Shown here: one piece after another, positions 16,008 to 25,739 of the stretch
Numbering within the stretch: position 1 is the stretch's first letter
Layout: the number at the start of each line of letters is the position of its first letter
Assembly: GCA_019912665.1 (NCBI GenBank)
Contig: JAIOIE010000018.1
Location: forward strand, 222,590-286,589
Direction: 5' to 3'
DNA from: Deltaproteobacteria bacterium
GTDB taxonomy: Bacteria; Desulfobacterota; GWC2-55-46
DNA: 64,000 nucleotides
Notes under the pieces: model-generated
Databases searched by the model: none
Seen by the model: the letters and a program-made list of their open reading frames with translations, nothing else
What the model was told of the DNA's origin: nothing
Position numbers and translations under genes: made by a program

Positions 16008-19000
16008 CTATTTCAGACCGAAGCTTCCGTTGTACCGGCTGCCATCCGGCATTTCAACCGTGATGATATAACTACCAGTATTCAATGCCTTAGTGCTCAG
16101 ATTGTATACCCATTCATAGTCTGAGTACCTGAAATTAGTGCCGTCGTCATTGGCCTGGCCGGAGTCAAGGTCGATGACCTCAGGGTCCGAAACGTCGCTT
16201 CCCCTTGAAAGGCTGACTATTCTCGGAGAAACGACCTCATTGGACGTTAGCGCATTCCCGTTGCAAGAGAGCTGTATTTTAAGCGGCAATGTGCTGCCCT
16301 TCTTAAACGCCTTATCCGGCGGCTGTATCGGCGTCCCTTCATTTGAAAGCGCCCCTAAGGGGGATGAGAAGCCCTGGATTTCGAGCAATATGGCGATATT
16401 GACGGCATCGGAGGCGGAATCGGCTTTTCCGTCGTTAACGACAAGGCTGACTGCCGATCTGCCTGCCGGAAGCGTGACAATCGGGCTAATGCCGGTTACA
16501 ATTCCGCCGCCCTCCTGGAACGGGCCTGACCATGTATATGTCAGACCATCGCCGTCCGGATCATTGGAGCCGGACCCGTCAAGGGTCACTGTTGTCCCGC
16601 CTATCGAGCCGCAAGACATGTGTAGGTCAGCCCCTGCCTGGGCTATCGGAGCCCTGTTCCGGTCGAGCACCGTGATCCTGACGGTTTCGGAGGCAATTCC
16701 GCCCTTGCCGTCGTCGGCTTCAAAAAAGACGTCAAAATAGGCGTTTGCCGACTGGCTGCAAACATCATGCCCCGGTGTATAGCTTATCGCTCCGGATGAC
16801 GCGTCGAGAACGGCCCCGGAAGGCAGTCCGGTAGCCCTGAACGTGACGACGTCACCGTCTGCATCCGATGCCGAGACTACGAAGTACAAGTGCTCTCCCT
16901 CATAAACTGTCCTGTCGCCCCCGGCATCCATCTGCGGCGGCCTGTTCAGCATGTAGGTTTCACTCATCACGCCGCTCTCGTTCCCTGCCAAATCAGCGGC
17001 AAAAAACTTGAGCACGGCGGAAGACGAGACGGTTATGGGCCCGGAGTAGGCTGCGGACCCTGTCGTGGGGATTGAGCCGTCGGTCGTGTAGTATATGGTT
17101 GAAGGCTCGTCCGCCGTAAGGGTTACGCTCTGGGCCGACGCATAAGACCCGCCCGTCGGGGAAGCTGAGACCGCCGGAGCCGTGGCGTCGAGAATTATCG
17201 TATCCGAGCCTTGGGCCGAGTTCCCCGCCCCGTCCATGTATTCCGCATATACCGTCTTCACCCCGTCTCCCGGGTCCAGAGTCCATGACCTTACTGTAGC
17301 GAAAGATTCCCAGGCCGACCAGGAAGAGCCGTCATTGCTGAAGCGCATCTGCGAGCAGCCGGAACCAGTGTCCACGCAAGAGAGCGCAAGTGTCGCTACC
17401 GTGCTATTGGTTGACGCCGCGCCGCCGTTTATCGAGACCGAGCCGGTCGGAGGCGTGGTGTCGCCGGGGTTTATGGTTATTGAGAGGGTCCTGGAAGATA
17501 CAAAGGAGGTCGAGTCGGTCACGGCGACGGTGAAGCCATATATGCCGTCGACTGCTGGAATGCCCGAGACCGTGCCGCCGGATGAGAGCGTAAGTCCTGG
17601 GGGCAGGCCTCCGGAAGTGCTCCAGGCATACGGGGCAGTACCGCCAACCGCGGCGAGGGTCTCTCCGTACGCAACGCCTACGGTGCCGTCCGGCAGGGCC
17701 GATGTGGTTACGGCGAGGTCGCTGACCGCAGGACCGTTCAAGACGCCCGTGGAGGGAAGCCTTGCGGTATCGATCCCGTCGGAAGCCTCAAAAAAATAGT
17801 TGTGCAAACCAGCCGGAAGGGTCGTCGAATAGACGAACTGCTCGCCGTTAGTGTAGTCGCCGTCCTGGAGCGCCGCGGCAGCGCCGGCGTCAAGGGACAT
17901 GGGATTGCAGGCCCCGTCAATGCATGCTCTTATGTATGTGGGCGCGTTATTATCGGCATCCGTGTAGACCGTTTTGTATTCGAAAACCGGGGAAGGCGCG
18001 CCGGTATCGGGTGCGATGCCGTCGCCATAGCCTGACTCCGAAGGATGTGAAAGGACAGGGCCCGTAAAGCTTATCTTCGCAACGAACGCATCCCAATACC
18101 CTGCGTTAGCCCCCGCCATGGCTGAAGACGTTGGAAAATCCGTAGATCCGGTAAACCCGGTGACATATGCATTCCCGTCCGAGTCAGTTTCAATGCCTCT
18201 AACGTAATCATTGGCGCTTCCACCAAGGACGCTCGACGACATGAGATTGCCCTCAGAATTGACCTTCGCAATGAATGCATCGGTAGCGCCTGCTATAATC
18301 ACGCTAGGGCCCCCAAAGTACAAAGGAAATGTATCCATATCATCCATGTGAGTATCCATAGCAATATATGCATTTCCGTTTGAATCTACCGCGATACCGC
18401 GGCCGCCATCATTATAAGCCGTACCGAGCAATCTCGAATAGACAAGCGCGCCGGTGGAGCTTATTTTCGTAATGAACGCATCAGAACCTCCCGCAGTACC
18501 TGCCGCTGGCAACTCCTGCATGGCCGACGCGATTGGGAAATCAAAAGACCTTGTCTCTCCTGTAACATAAGCATTTCCATCAGAGTCGACTTTGATATCA
18601 TAACCCTTATCGTAGCTATTCCCACCGAGATAGGTCGAATAAAGCAGGAGAGTGCCGGAGGGGTTGATTTTAGTGATAAACGCGTCCCACTGACCTCCGT
18701 GAGTCTCCTGTAAGGCGGAAGAAACAGGGAAGCCGGGTGAACCTGTAAATCCAGTAATATAGGCGCTCCCGGTTGAATCTACCGCAATACTGTGACCCAA
18801 ACTTGAACCAGTACCTGATGTACCATACCCTGCGCCTATGGCGGTTGAATAAACAAGGGAGCCTGCAGAGCTTATTTTGGTAACAAAAAGATTGCAAGAA
18901 TTTGACCAAGACCCTATTATCGAAAAAAAGAACGGGAAATCCGAACGAGAAGAGCATACAGTCCCGGTCACATAAGCATTGTCGGCCGAATCGACTGTTA

Positions 19001-20315
19001 TGCCGTAACCCTCATCATCATCCGAGCCGCCAAGGTAAGTCGAATAAATAAGCGTTTCTCCGTTAGGGCTTATCTTCGTAACGAAAAAGTCAACGGCACC
19101 CTTTAGAGAGGACTGTATGGGCGAAACGACAGGGAAACCCAGAGAATTTGTATACCCGGTCACATAGGCGTTACCTGTTGAATCGACTGCAATGCCTCTA
19201 CCTGCGTCATAGCTGCCTCCACCCAGATATGTCGAATAGACAAGCGCGCCGGAGGAGCTTAACTTTGTAACGAACGCATCACGATTAATGCCATAACCCC
19301 AAGGCGTAGCAGAGGAATCCGGAAAATTCGTGGAAATTGTATCTCCGGTAATATATACGCTTCCCTCTGAGTCGACGGCGATGTCGTAACCCCTGTCGTG
19401 ACTACTTCCACCGAGATATGTCGAATAGACTATATAAGGGTCTATTACAAGTTCGCGCGACTTATCGTATGCGGCGACCTCGAAGCCGTAGGCACACCCG
19501 TCCTTGGCCGGGAGGACCTTGAAGCTGCCCTCTACCTCCACCCTGTTGCCGTCTATATCCTGATATATATAGGGCCTCTTCTGGTGGATAGCACCTCCCT
19601 GTAAAGCTATTTCGAGGTCACCGTCTTCTGTGACACTTAACCCTTTTACGCCCTCATACCTGAACCTGACCTGCTTTGGGTCTGCCCCGGGCTTTACTAT
19701 TACATCGTATTCGAGTTTCGAGTTGTTCCCGTAATACCTGACGTCCACGCCCTTATATACTTCGCTGTAAAGGATACTCCCGTAAGTAGCTATCCCCGTC
19801 TTCCATTTGCTTTTATCATTCCCGACCAAGTAGTTGATCTTCCCAGTCTGCTCATCCTCGGCCGTGATTTTAGGGGCTCTATGGGCCCCAAGAAGGCTCA
19901 GCTTTATGGATTCGGTTTCGAACTCCTTCGAAATTATTTCAGGGCTGTTTTCATGTCTCCTTACATCGGGTCTTCTTTCCTCTTTTGCCCTCGTGAGGCT
20001 CAGATACACACCGTCGTTTGCGAAAAAGGTCGCGTGCCCGCTCCCCTTCTCGTAGAATTTTATCTTTTTAGGGACCTGGCCGTCGTTCTTTATGAAATAG
20101 AGGGGTATCTTTCCGTATGATTCCTGTACCCTTGCTATCTCCTCTGCCGGGGCTTCATTCCGGATTTGAGAGAAGCTCTTTGAGGCGCTCCGGCTTTCAA
20201 TCCCGAGGAGGTCTGTTTTTCCATCAGCGGCCGGTGCCTCAGCAGCCGATGTCCAACCGCCTAAACTGATAAAGACCAGAAGCAGGGAAAATATCAGGCT
20301 CGACCTACCAATCAT
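16008..20315 (-). CDS. giant secreted protein with SBBP beta-propeller and Ig-like domains
   Basis: A 1435-residue exported protein. A signal peptide (SSLIFSLLLVFISLGGW, then SAAEA) is followed by an N-terminal domain containing YFIKNDGQVPKKIKFYEKG that usually precedes SBBP repeats. Seven SBBP repeats (about 310-770) then occur, each built on YSTYLGGxxxDxGxxIAVDS followed by GNAYVTGxT; seven fits one propeller. Next come a putative Ig domain (GVAYGETLAAVGGTAPYAWS), a chitobiase/HexA C-terminal-like domain (SASPTGGSYASAQSVTLTAD), and cadherin- and PKD-like modules with Asp-rich loops. No sorting signal or anchor is evident at the C-terminus (MPDGSRYNGSFGLK). It probably acts at the cell surface in adhesion or matrix formation. 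An AGGAGA site supports the ATG at 20315. It is monocistronic. Confidence 0.88.
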   Translation of the reverse strand: MIGRSSLIFSLLLVFISLGGWTSAAEAPAADGKTDLLGIESRSASKSFSQIRNEAPAEEIARVQESYGKIPLYFIKNDGQVPKKIKFYEKGSGHATFFANDGVYLSLTRAKEERRPDVRRHENSPEIISKEFETESIKLSLLGAHRAPKITAEDEQTGKINYLVGNDKSKWKTGIATYGSILYSEVYKGVDVRYYGNNSKLEYDVIVKPGADPKQVRFRYEGVKGLSVTEDGDLEIALQGGAIHQKRPYIYQDIDGNRVEVEGSFKVLPAKDGCAYGFEVAAYDKSRELVIDPYIVYSTYLGGSSHDRGYDIAVDSEGSVYITGDTISTNFPDSSATPWGYGINRDAFVTKLSSSGALVYSTYLGGGSYDAGRGIAVDSTGNAYVTGYTNSLGFPVVSPIQSSLKGAVDFFVTKISPNGETLIYSTYLGGSDDDEGYGITVDSADNAYVTGTVCSSRSDFPFFFSIIGSWSNSCNLFVTKISSAGSLVYSTAIGAGYGTSGTGSSLGHSIAVDSTGSAYITGFTGSPGFPVSSALQETHGGQWDAFITKINPSGTLLLYSTYLGGNSYDKGYDIKVDSDGNAYVTGETRSFDFPIASAMQELPAAGTAGGSDAFITKISSTGALVYSRLLGTAYNDGGRGIAVDSNGNAYIAMDTHMDDMDTFPLYFGGPSVIIAGATDAFIAKVNSEGNLMSSSVLGGSANDYVRGIETDSDGNAYVTGFTGSTDFPTSSAMAGANAGYWDAFVAKISFTGPVLSHPSESGYGDGIAPDTGAPSPVFEYKTVYTDADNNAPTYIRACIDGACNPMSLDAGAAAALQDGDYTNGEQFVYSTTLPAGLHNYFFEASDGIDTARLPSTGVLNGPAVSDLAVTTSALPDGTVGVAYGETLAAVGGTAPYAWSTSGGLPPGLTLSSGGTVSGIPAVDGIYGFTVAVTDSTSFVSSRTLSITINPGDTTPPTGSVSINGGAASTNSTVATLALSCVDTGSGCSQMRFSNDGSSWSAWESFATVRSWTLDPGDGVKTVYAEYMDGAGNSAQGSDTIILDATAPAVSASPTGGSYASAQSVTLTADEPSTIYYTTDGSIPTTGSAAYSGPITVSSSAVLKFFAADLAGNESGVMSETYMLNRPPQMDAGGDRTVYEGEHLYFVVSASDADGDVVTFRATGLPSGAVLDASSGAISYTPGHDVCSQSANAYFDVFFEADDGKGGIASETVRITVLDRNRAPIAQAGADLHMSCGSIGGTTVTLDGSGSNDPDGDGLTYTWSGPFQEGGGIVTGISPIVTLPAGRSAVSLVVNDGKADSASDAVNIAILLEIQGFSSPLGALSNEGTPIQPPDKAFKKGSTLPLKIQLSCNGNALTSNEVVSPRIVSLSRGSDVSDPEVIDLDSGQANDDGTNFRYSDYEWVYNLSTKALNTGSYIITVEMPDGSRYNGSFGLK

Positions 20316-20803
20316 CTCTTTTCTCCTTGAGAATTATTTCACCTGTACTTGTTTCAGCAATTCATATCAGATTCCAGGTAACAGATTGGTAACGGATTAT
20401 AAAAAAAATGAACTACCCTGGGCTGAAGCCCAAGATTTTTGTAAAATGCAAACAATAGCTCCTCCGTTTTGCAATGAAAGCGGCTCCGGTCCGGAACGGA
20501 AGCTCATCCCTGGCCTTAGAAAGGCCAGGATTTCTGGCTATGTTGATTAGAACCAGAAGCTGATCGGCTTTATTTGAAAACCGTGGAACTTTTTTGATGT
20601 GGATTCTTATTGATGGAGAGGGGGTAAAAGAATGGGAACGCAACTACGGGTATGGAAAGCCAACGTTTTACAGGTGCTTATGCGCTAGCTTACCAGCCGG
20701 GTGCAAGACTCTTTATGCGGACGCAAGACCCTGGTTAGCTCCGCCGGATTCTTATTGACATTATAGAGCCGAATCCAATGGCTTTTTCTTAAAGGGGTAC
20801 TTC
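20316..20803. other. intergenic region, 488 bp
   Basis: Upstream of the giant secreted protein gene. It holds a perfect small hairpin, CCTGGCC-TTAGAAA-GGCCAGG (20509-20529), and a second one (GGGCTGAAGCCC near 20420). Neither is followed by a T tract. No gene or known riboswitch is recognised. Confidence 0.45.
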
Positions 20804-20971
20804 CTACTTCCCGGCCTTTAGCCTTGCCTGGCGCTCCTGCTCCTTTTTAAGGGAGCAATCCTGGCAGGCATACCTCTTCTCGTGCTTGACCGTAAGCCTG
20901 TCATAGCCCTGGTCGAGCGCCACCCTGGTGATGTTATCCGATTCCCTGCCGCAGAAATCACACCTTAACAT
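20804..20971 (-). CDS. small zinc-ribbon protein
   Basis: A 55-residue protein starting MLRCDFCGRESDNITRV, with a second pair in RYACQDCSLKKEQERQ. The two CxxC knuckles about 30 residues apart form a likely zinc ribbon, and the C-terminus is a short basic helix. The reading frame remains open upstream, but the ATG at 20971 is the sensible start because the extension overlaps the preceding DUF3343 gene. It overlaps that gene by 14 bp, so the two are probably co-translated. The function is unknown; such ribbons often bind nucleic acid or a protein partner. Confidence 0.65.
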   Translation of the reverse strand: MLRCDFCGRESDNITRVALDQGYDRLTVKHEKRYACQDCSLKKEQERQARLKAGK

Positions 20972-21221
20972 ACTCTTCACCTTCTTTCCTGTACACGTTC
21001 CTGGGCAAAAGCCCTCCTTTTTGAAGGGCCTGAAAAGCCTCGTCGAACAAACCTTCATCGACAGAGATGACAAGCCCGCAAGCCGAATCAAGGGCCTTTG
21101 GCACCGGGAGCAGCCTGAAAGTGAGGGACGCGTTCTTCAAGAGTTCCTCGGCTTTCAAGGCCCTGTGGGTCGAGCCGAAGCCCAGTATATACTCCATTTG
21201 CCGGAAATTATCAAATTTCAT
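20958..21221 (-). CDS. DUF3343 family protein (putative Se/S carrier-like)
   Basis: An 87-residue protein beginning MKFDNFRQMEYILGFGSTHR, with LLPVPKALDSACGLVISVDE. The 'PvP+ xL(S/D)xxCGxxi' block with its conserved Cys is the DUF3343 hallmark; the family has been described as a putative selenium- or sulfur-carrier-like group, and its biochemical role is unsettled. A second Met at QMEYILGF could be the real start and would fit family length. It lies downstream of the glyA terminator and leads a two-gene unit with a zinc-ribbon protein. Confidence 0.65.
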   Translation of the reverse strand: MKFDNFRQMEYILGFGSTHRALKAEELLKNASLTFRLLPVPKALDSACGLVISVDEGLFDEAFQALQKGGLLPRNVYRKEGEEYVKV

Positions 21222-21251
21222 GGTGCGACGCAAGAGCCGGGTTTAAACGTC

Positions 21252-21297
21252 AAAAAAAAGACCGCCCGGCCAGACATTCATAAATAGGCGGGCGGTC
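21252..21297 (-). terminator. terminator of the fab-rpiB-glyA operon
   Basis: GACCGCCCG (21260-21268) pairs with CGGGCGGTC (21289-21297). On the minus strand it is followed by eight T residues (plus A tract 21252-21259), 23 bp past the glyA stop. Confidence 0.87.
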
Positions 21298-21320
21298 AGT
21301 TTAGAAATCTATGCCGGCTT

Positions 21321-22577
21321 TTAGGCCAAAGCTCTTTCCATCCTGCCCTTGTAAAGCGGGAACCTCGAGCAGAGTTCCTTCACTTCCGCCTTTATGCCTT
21401 CGAGCGCGGCATCATCGCTCCTCTTCTCAAGGGCCCTCTGTATGAAGCCCGCTATGACCTTCATCTCAGGCTCCTTCATGCCCTTGGTGGTGGCCGCCGG
21501 AACGCCTATCCTTATGCCGCTCGTTACGAACGGGCTCCTGGTCTCGAACGGGATGGTATTCTTGTTTACGGTTATTCCGGCTTTTACGAGCGCTTCCTCG
21601 GCCTCCTTGCCGGTTATGTCCTGCTTCGTGAGGTCCATGAGCATGAGATGGTTATCAGTCCCGCCGGATACGAGCGTAAAGCCCCTTGCCATAAGCTCGC
21701 CCGAGAGGACCTTCGCATTCGCGAGCACCTGCTTCTGGTAGGCCGTAAAGGAAGGCTCAAGCGCCTCCTTGAAGGCGACCGCCTTTGCCGCGATTATGTG
21801 CATGAGCGGGCCGCCCTGTATGCCGGGGAATATCTGCTTATCGACCGCCTTGGCGAACTCCTCCCTGCACATGATGACGCCGCTGCGGGGGCCGCGAAGC
21901 GTCTTGTGCGTGGTGGTCGTGACGAACTCGGCGTGAGGCACGGGGCTCGGGTGAAGGCCTGTAGCCACGAGCCCTGCTATATGGGCTATGTCCACCATTA
22001 TCTTGGCGCCGACCTCGTCGGCCACTTCCCTGAAGGCCTTGAAATCTATAATCCGGGGATAGGCGCTCGCGCCGACTACAATTAGCTTGGGGTTATTCTT
22101 TTTCGCGAGGTCCCGCACCTGGTCCATGTCGATCCTCTGGTCGTCCTGGCGGACCCCGTAGAAGACTATATTATAGAGCTGGCCCGAGAAGTTAACGGGG
22201 CTTCCGTGCGTAAGGTGGCCGCCATGGGAAAGGTTCATGCCCATTACGGTGTCGCCGGGCTTAACTGTCGCCAGGTAGACCGCCATGTTGGCCTGCGAGC
22301 CTGAATGGGGCTGCACGTTCACGTGGTCGGCTCCGAAGAGCTTCTTCGCCCTCTCTATCGCGAGCCTCTCGACTATGTCCACGAACTCGCAGCCGCCGTA
22401 ATAGCGTTTTCCGGGGTAGCCTTCGGCGTACTTGTTGGTCATTACGCTCCCGGCCGCCTCCATCACCGCCTCGCTTACGAAATTCTCGGACGCGATTAGC
22501 TCAAGCTTCCATTCCTGCCTTTCGGTCTCAAGCCGTATGGCGTCGTATACTTCGGGGTCAAATTCCTTGAGGGCCAT
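21321..22577 (-). CDS. glyA: serine hydroxymethyltransferase
   Basis: A 418-residue PLP enzyme interconverting serine and glycine with tetrahydrofolate, a main source of C1 units. [35 protein letters not shown] and [13 protein letters not shown] with the PLP lysine (K225) are diagnostic, and the length is standard. It is the last gene of the minus-strand run after rpiB, with about 58 bp between them containing a small GC hairpin (GGCCGCG/CGCGGCC, ~22610-22630). A strong terminator follows. No purine or glycine riboswitch is seen in front of it. Confidence 0.97.
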   Translation of the reverse strand: MALKEFDPEVYDAIRLETERQEWKLELIASENFVSEAVMEAAGSVMTNKYAEGYPGKRYYGGCEFVDIVERLAIERAKKLFGADHVNVQPHSGSQANMAVYLATVKPGDTVMGMNLSHGGHLTHGSPVNFSGQLYNIVFYGVRQDDQRIDMDQVRDLAKKNNPKLIVVGASAYPRIIDFKAFREVADEVGAKIMVDIAHIAGLVATGLHPSPVPHAEFVTTTTHKTLRGPRSGVIMCREEFAKAVDKQIFPGIQGGPLMHIIAAKAVAFKEALEPSFTAYQKQVLANAKVLSGELMARGFTLVSGGTDNHLMLMDLTKQDITGKEAEEALVKAGITVNKNTIPFETRSPFVTSGIRIGVPAATTKGMKEPEMKVIAGFIQRALEKRSDDAALEGIKAEVKELCSRFPLYKGRMERALA

Positions 22578-22635
22578 CTTCTTTACTGCCTCCCGTTTTA
22601 AAATAACATGGGCCGCGCTACGCCGCGGCCTCTCC

Positions 22636-23088
22636 CTACCTGCCGTTCTTCTTCTCGACTTCCCGTATCTTATCGAGCCGCTTCTGGTGCCTGCCGCCCT
22701 CGAAGGCGGTCTCGAGCCAGGTCTTCAGCATCTCCCGGGCAAGCCCTTTTCCGGCGATCCTCCCGCCTATTACGAGGATATTGGCGTCGTTATGCTCCTT
22801 GGCCATCCGGGCGGTGTAGACGTCGTTCACGAGCGCGGCCCGGACGTTGCTGAACTTGTTCGCGAGTATGCTCATACCTATGCCGGTCCCGCAGACAAGG
22901 ACGCCCTTGGGAACCTCGCCTTTCGAAACCCGCTCGGCCAACGGGATGCCGTAATCCGGGTAATCAACCGATTTATCGTCGTTAACGCCCATGTCGTCGA
23001 CCTCCACCCCGAGGGAGGCCATGAACTCCTTAAGGTCCTCCTTGAGCTCCCTTCCGGCATGGTCGCTTGCTATGGCTATCCTTTCCAT
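22636..23088 (-). CDS. rpiB: ribose-5-phosphate isomerase B
   Basis: A 150-residue RpiB/LacAB-family isomerase linking ribose-5-phosphate and ribulose-5-phosphate. [20 protein letters not shown] has the phosphate- and substrate-binding Asp-His, and [16 protein letters not shown] holds the catalytic Cys and anion-hole loop. [20 protein letters not shown] and ILVIGGR complete the family pattern. It sits between fabF and glyA in the same direction, an order common in delta-proteobacterial chromosomes. Confidence 0.95.
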   Translation of the reverse strand: MERIAIASDHAGRELKEDLKEFMASLGVEVDDMGVNDDKSVDYPDYGIPLAERVSKGEVPKGVLVCGTGIGMSILANKFSNVRAALVNDVYTARMAKEHNDANILVIGGRIAGKGLAREMLKTWLETAFEGGRHQKRLDKIREVEKKNGR

Positions 23089-23156
23089 CTGCCGCCTCTT
23101 TTTTCCCTTAATACTCTTCTTTTATTATGCGACTTTTGAGGCCGCGAGGCAAGGCC

Positions 23157-24392
23157 TTACTCGAACCTCTTGAAGGCGAGCACCCCGTTGGTCCCTCCGA
23201 AGCCGAACGAGTTCGAGAGGGCCGCCTTGACCTTGGCCTCCCTCGGGGCGTTAGGCACGTAGTCGAGGTCGCATTCCGGGTCGGGCGTGGTGTAGTTTAT
23301 GGTCGGGGGCAGCACCCCGTGATGGAGCGAAAGGGCGGTAAATACGGCCTCTATGCCGCCGGCGGCCCCGAGGAGGTGGCCGGTCATGCCCTTTGTCGAG
23401 CTTACGGCAAGCTTCCTTGCGTGCTCGCCGAAGACGGTCTTTACGGCCATTGTCTCATAGAGGTCGTTATAGTAGGTCGAGGTGCCGTGGGCGTTGACGT
23501 AGCCGATGTCCTCGGGGTTCAGCCCCGCTGTCCTTAATGCCATCTTCATGCACCTGGCCGCGCCCTCGCCGTTGGGCGCAGGCGTGGTCATGTGGTTCGC
23601 GTCGGCGTTGAGGCCGTATCCGGCTATCTCCGCGTATATCCTGGCGCCTCTTTTCCTTGCCGATTCCAGCTCTTCAAGGAAAACCACCCCCGCGCCTTCG
23701 CCGATTACGAAGCCGTCCCGGTCCTTGTCAAAGGGCCTGCTCGCGCCCTTCGGGTCGCCATTCCTGGTCGAGAGGGCCTTCATGGCGTTGAAACCCGCCA
23801 CACAGAGCGGGGTTATGGTGGACTCGGCCCCGCCGGCGACCATCACATCGGCCATGCCGGTCTGTATGAGCCTGGCCGCGTCCCCTATGGAATGGGTGCC
23901 TGTCGCGCAGGCCGTGACCGCGCAGCTATTGGGGCCCTTTGCCCCGAGCTTTATCGAGACCTGCCCGGAGGCGAGGTTTATTATGACCATCGGGATGAAG
24001 AAGGGGGTAATCCTGTCCGGCCCCTTTTCCTTCAGGACGTCGAACCAGTGCTCGATGGCCGGAAGGCCGCCTATCCCGGCCCCGATATAGACCCCCGCCA
24101 TCTCGGCGTTCTCGTCGGTTATCCTGTAGCCCGAGTCCTCATAGGCCATCTGGCTCGCGGCGACCGCGTACTGGATGAAGAGGTCCATCTTCTTGACCTC
24201 TTTCTTCTCTATGTACGGGAGCGGGTCGAAATCAGGGACCTCCCCAGCTATCTTCACGGGGAAGTTTGAAGCGTCGAAACGGGTTATCTCCCTGACCCCG
24301 GAGCGGCCCTGGATAACGGCCTCCCAGTTCTTTTCGACTCCTGTCCCGAGCGGGCTCGTTATACCGATGCCGGTTACTACTACCCTTCTCAT
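23157..24392 (-). CDS. fabF: 3-oxoacyl-ACP synthase II
   Basis: A 411-residue condensing enzyme that elongates acyl-ACP with malonyl-ACP. The thiolase-fold triad is visible: Cys in [15 protein letters not shown] (C162), His in [12 protein letters not shown] and His in [15 protein letters not shown]. The length and the [16 protein letters not shown] start are typical of FabF. It follows acpP after a 246-bp gap that contains a hairpin terminator, so it may be transcribed partly from its own promoter, with rpiB and glyA behind it. Confidence 0.96.
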   Translation of the reverse strand: MRRVVVTGIGITSPLGTGVEKNWEAVIQGRSGVREITRFDASNFPVKIAGEVPDFDPLPYIEKKEVKKMDLFIQYAVAASQMAYEDSGYRITDENAEMAGVYIGAGIGGLPAIEHWFDVLKEKGPDRITPFFIPMVIINLASGQVSIKLGAKGPNSCAVTACATGTHSIGDAARLIQTGMADVMVAGGAESTITPLCVAGFNAMKALSTRNGDPKGASRPFDKDRDGFVIGEGAGVVFLEELESARKRGARIYAEIAGYGLNADANHMTTPAPNGEGAARCMKMALRTAGLNPEDIGYVNAHGTSTYYNDLYETMAVKTVFGEHARKLAVSSTKGMTGHLLGAAGGIEAVFTALSLHHGVLPPTINYTTPDPECDLDYVPNAPREAKVKAALSNSFGFGGTNGVLAFKRFE

Positions 24393-24474
24393 TTTTTATT
24401 CCTCTGAATTCCCGGATTTAAATGGACCAAGGACTTAAGAGCAGGCTCCCGTTTATCCCCTTGCCGCCTGCCTT

Positions 24475-24513
24475 AAAAAACCGCCGGGGAGGGTCGAAAG
24501 CCCCTCCCGGCGG
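24475..24513 (-). terminator. hairpin terminator or attenuator between acpP and fabF
   Basis: CCGCCGGGGAGG and CCTCCCGGCGG pair with one bulged base, and on the minus strand are followed by six T residues (plus A tract 24475-24480). It may raise acpP levels relative to fabF. Confidence 0.7.
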
Positions 24514-24638
24514 GCATGTAGGAATGCGGTCATGAAAACAGATTTCTTTCCCGGGGCCGCAGGGGGAAGTAAAAAAACGATATTGGCGTTTTTACCTGTC
24601 CCTGCGGAAGAATCGGGGAAAAAGCGGCAGGGCGCGGA

Positions 24639-24875
24639 TTATTTCCCGGCCTTTTTATTGATGTACTCTACAGCGTCCTGGACGGTCTTTATCTTCTCGG
24701 CGTCCTCGTCGGGTATCTCTATCCCGAACTCCTCCTCGAAAGCCATTACCATCTCGACGGTGTCGAGGGAGTCGGCCCCGAGGTCGTCCACGAAAGAGGC
24801 CTGCGGGGTAACCTCGTCCTCGGTCACGTCCAGCTGGTCGATTATTATCTTCTTAACCTTATTCTCAACAGACAT
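24639..24875 (-). CDS. acpP: acyl carrier protein
   Basis: A 78-residue acidic carrier protein of fatty-acid synthesis. The phosphopantetheine serine is S36 in [20 protein letters not shown]. Helices II-IV ([25 protein letters not shown]) match AcpP. The start is the ATG at 24875 (MSVENKVKK), preceded by AGGAGGG at ideal spacing; the upstream in-frame extension is not conserved and has no such site. It is embedded in the fabH-fabD-fabG-acpP-fabF order. Confidence 0.97.
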   Translation of the reverse strand: MSVENKVKKIIIDQLDVTEDEVTPQASFVDDLGADSLDTVEMVMAFEEEFGIEIPDEDAEKIKTVQDAVEYINKKAGK

Positions 24876-24974
24876 TATCTTCCCTCCTGGAATATTGTAC
24901 GAAAATACCGCCTTTTGCGCCAGACCCCAGTGTATAACACCTACCGGGGAGGTTGTCAATTTTAAACATGCGCC

Positions 24975-25718
24975 CTACTGCATGGCCATGCCGCCGTTTA
25001 TGTTGAGGACGTGGCCGGTTATGTAGCCCGAGGCGTTCGAGGAGAGGAAGAGCACTCCGTTGGCGACGTCGGCAGGGCCGCCGAGCCTGCCGAGGGGGAT
25101 CCTGTCCATGAGTTCCTTTTTGACGTTCTCGGAAAGGGCGTCGGTCATTGCGGTCTCGATGAAGCCAGGGGCCACTGCGTTACAGGTTATGTTCCTGCTC
25201 GCGAACTCCCTGGCTATGGTCTTTGTCAATCCTATGAGGCCGGCCTTGCTCGCGGCGTAATTCGCCTGCCCGGCGTTGCCCATGACTCCCACCACAGAGG
25301 CTATGTTGACGATCCTCCCCCAGCGCGCCTTGGTCATGTACTTCAAGACGGCCTTGGTGCAGTTGAACGCGCCCTTAAGGTTCACGTTCATTACCGCGTC
25401 CCAGTCCTCCTCGGTCATCCTGAGGACGAGGCCGTCTCTGGTAATCCCGGCGTTATTCACGAGTATGTGGATGGCCTCGAACTCCTTGAATATCTTTTCC
25501 GCCGCCTCCTCGCACTCCTTTAGGTTCGTCACATCGAGCTTAAGCGCCATCGAGCGCCTGCCCATGGCCTTTATGGAGTTGGCAACCTCGGTCGCCTTCT
25601 CGAGGTTTACATCCGCCACGGCCACGTCGGCCCCGTAAGAGCCGAGCTTCTCGGCTATGGACCTGCCGATGCCCTGCGCGCCGCCGGTAACGAGAGCTAT
25701 CCTTCCGGTTACGTTCAT
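24975..25718 (-). CDS. fabG: 3-oxoacyl-ACP reductase
   Basis: A 247-residue short-chain dehydrogenase reducing beta-ketoacyl-ACP with NADPH. It has the cofactor motif TGGAQGIGRSIAEKLG, NNAGITRDGL and the catalytic S141, Y154 and K158 in SVVGVMGNAGQANYAASKAG, plus the FabG-typical C-terminus GHVLNINGGMAMQ. It lies 21 bp downstream of fabD and about 100 bp upstream of acpP. Confidence 0.97.
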   Translation of the reverse strand: MNVTGRIALVTGGAQGIGRSIAEKLGSYGADVAVADVNLEKATEVANSIKAMGRRSMALKLDVTNLKECEEAAEKIFKEFEAIHILVNNAGITRDGLVLRMTEEDWDAVMNVNLKGAFNCTKAVLKYMTKARWGRIVNIASVVGVMGNAGQANYAASKAGLIGLTKTIAREFASRNITCNAVAPGFIETAMTDALSENVKKELMDRIPLGRLGGPADVANGVLFLSSNASGYITGHVLNINGGMAMQ

Positions 25719-25739
25719 TGTACCCTCCGATTGAAGATG

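Noticed and set aside
20640..20765. GGACGCAAG and CCGGGTGC pieces recalling a c-di-GMP (GEMM) riboswitch
   Set aside because: The GNRA-type P2 loop and the required order of conserved blocks are missing on both strands.
22610..22630. GGCCGCG/CGCGGCC hairpin between rpiB and glyA as a terminator
   Set aside because: There is no T tract on the minus strand and the genes are close. At most it is a pause or processing site.
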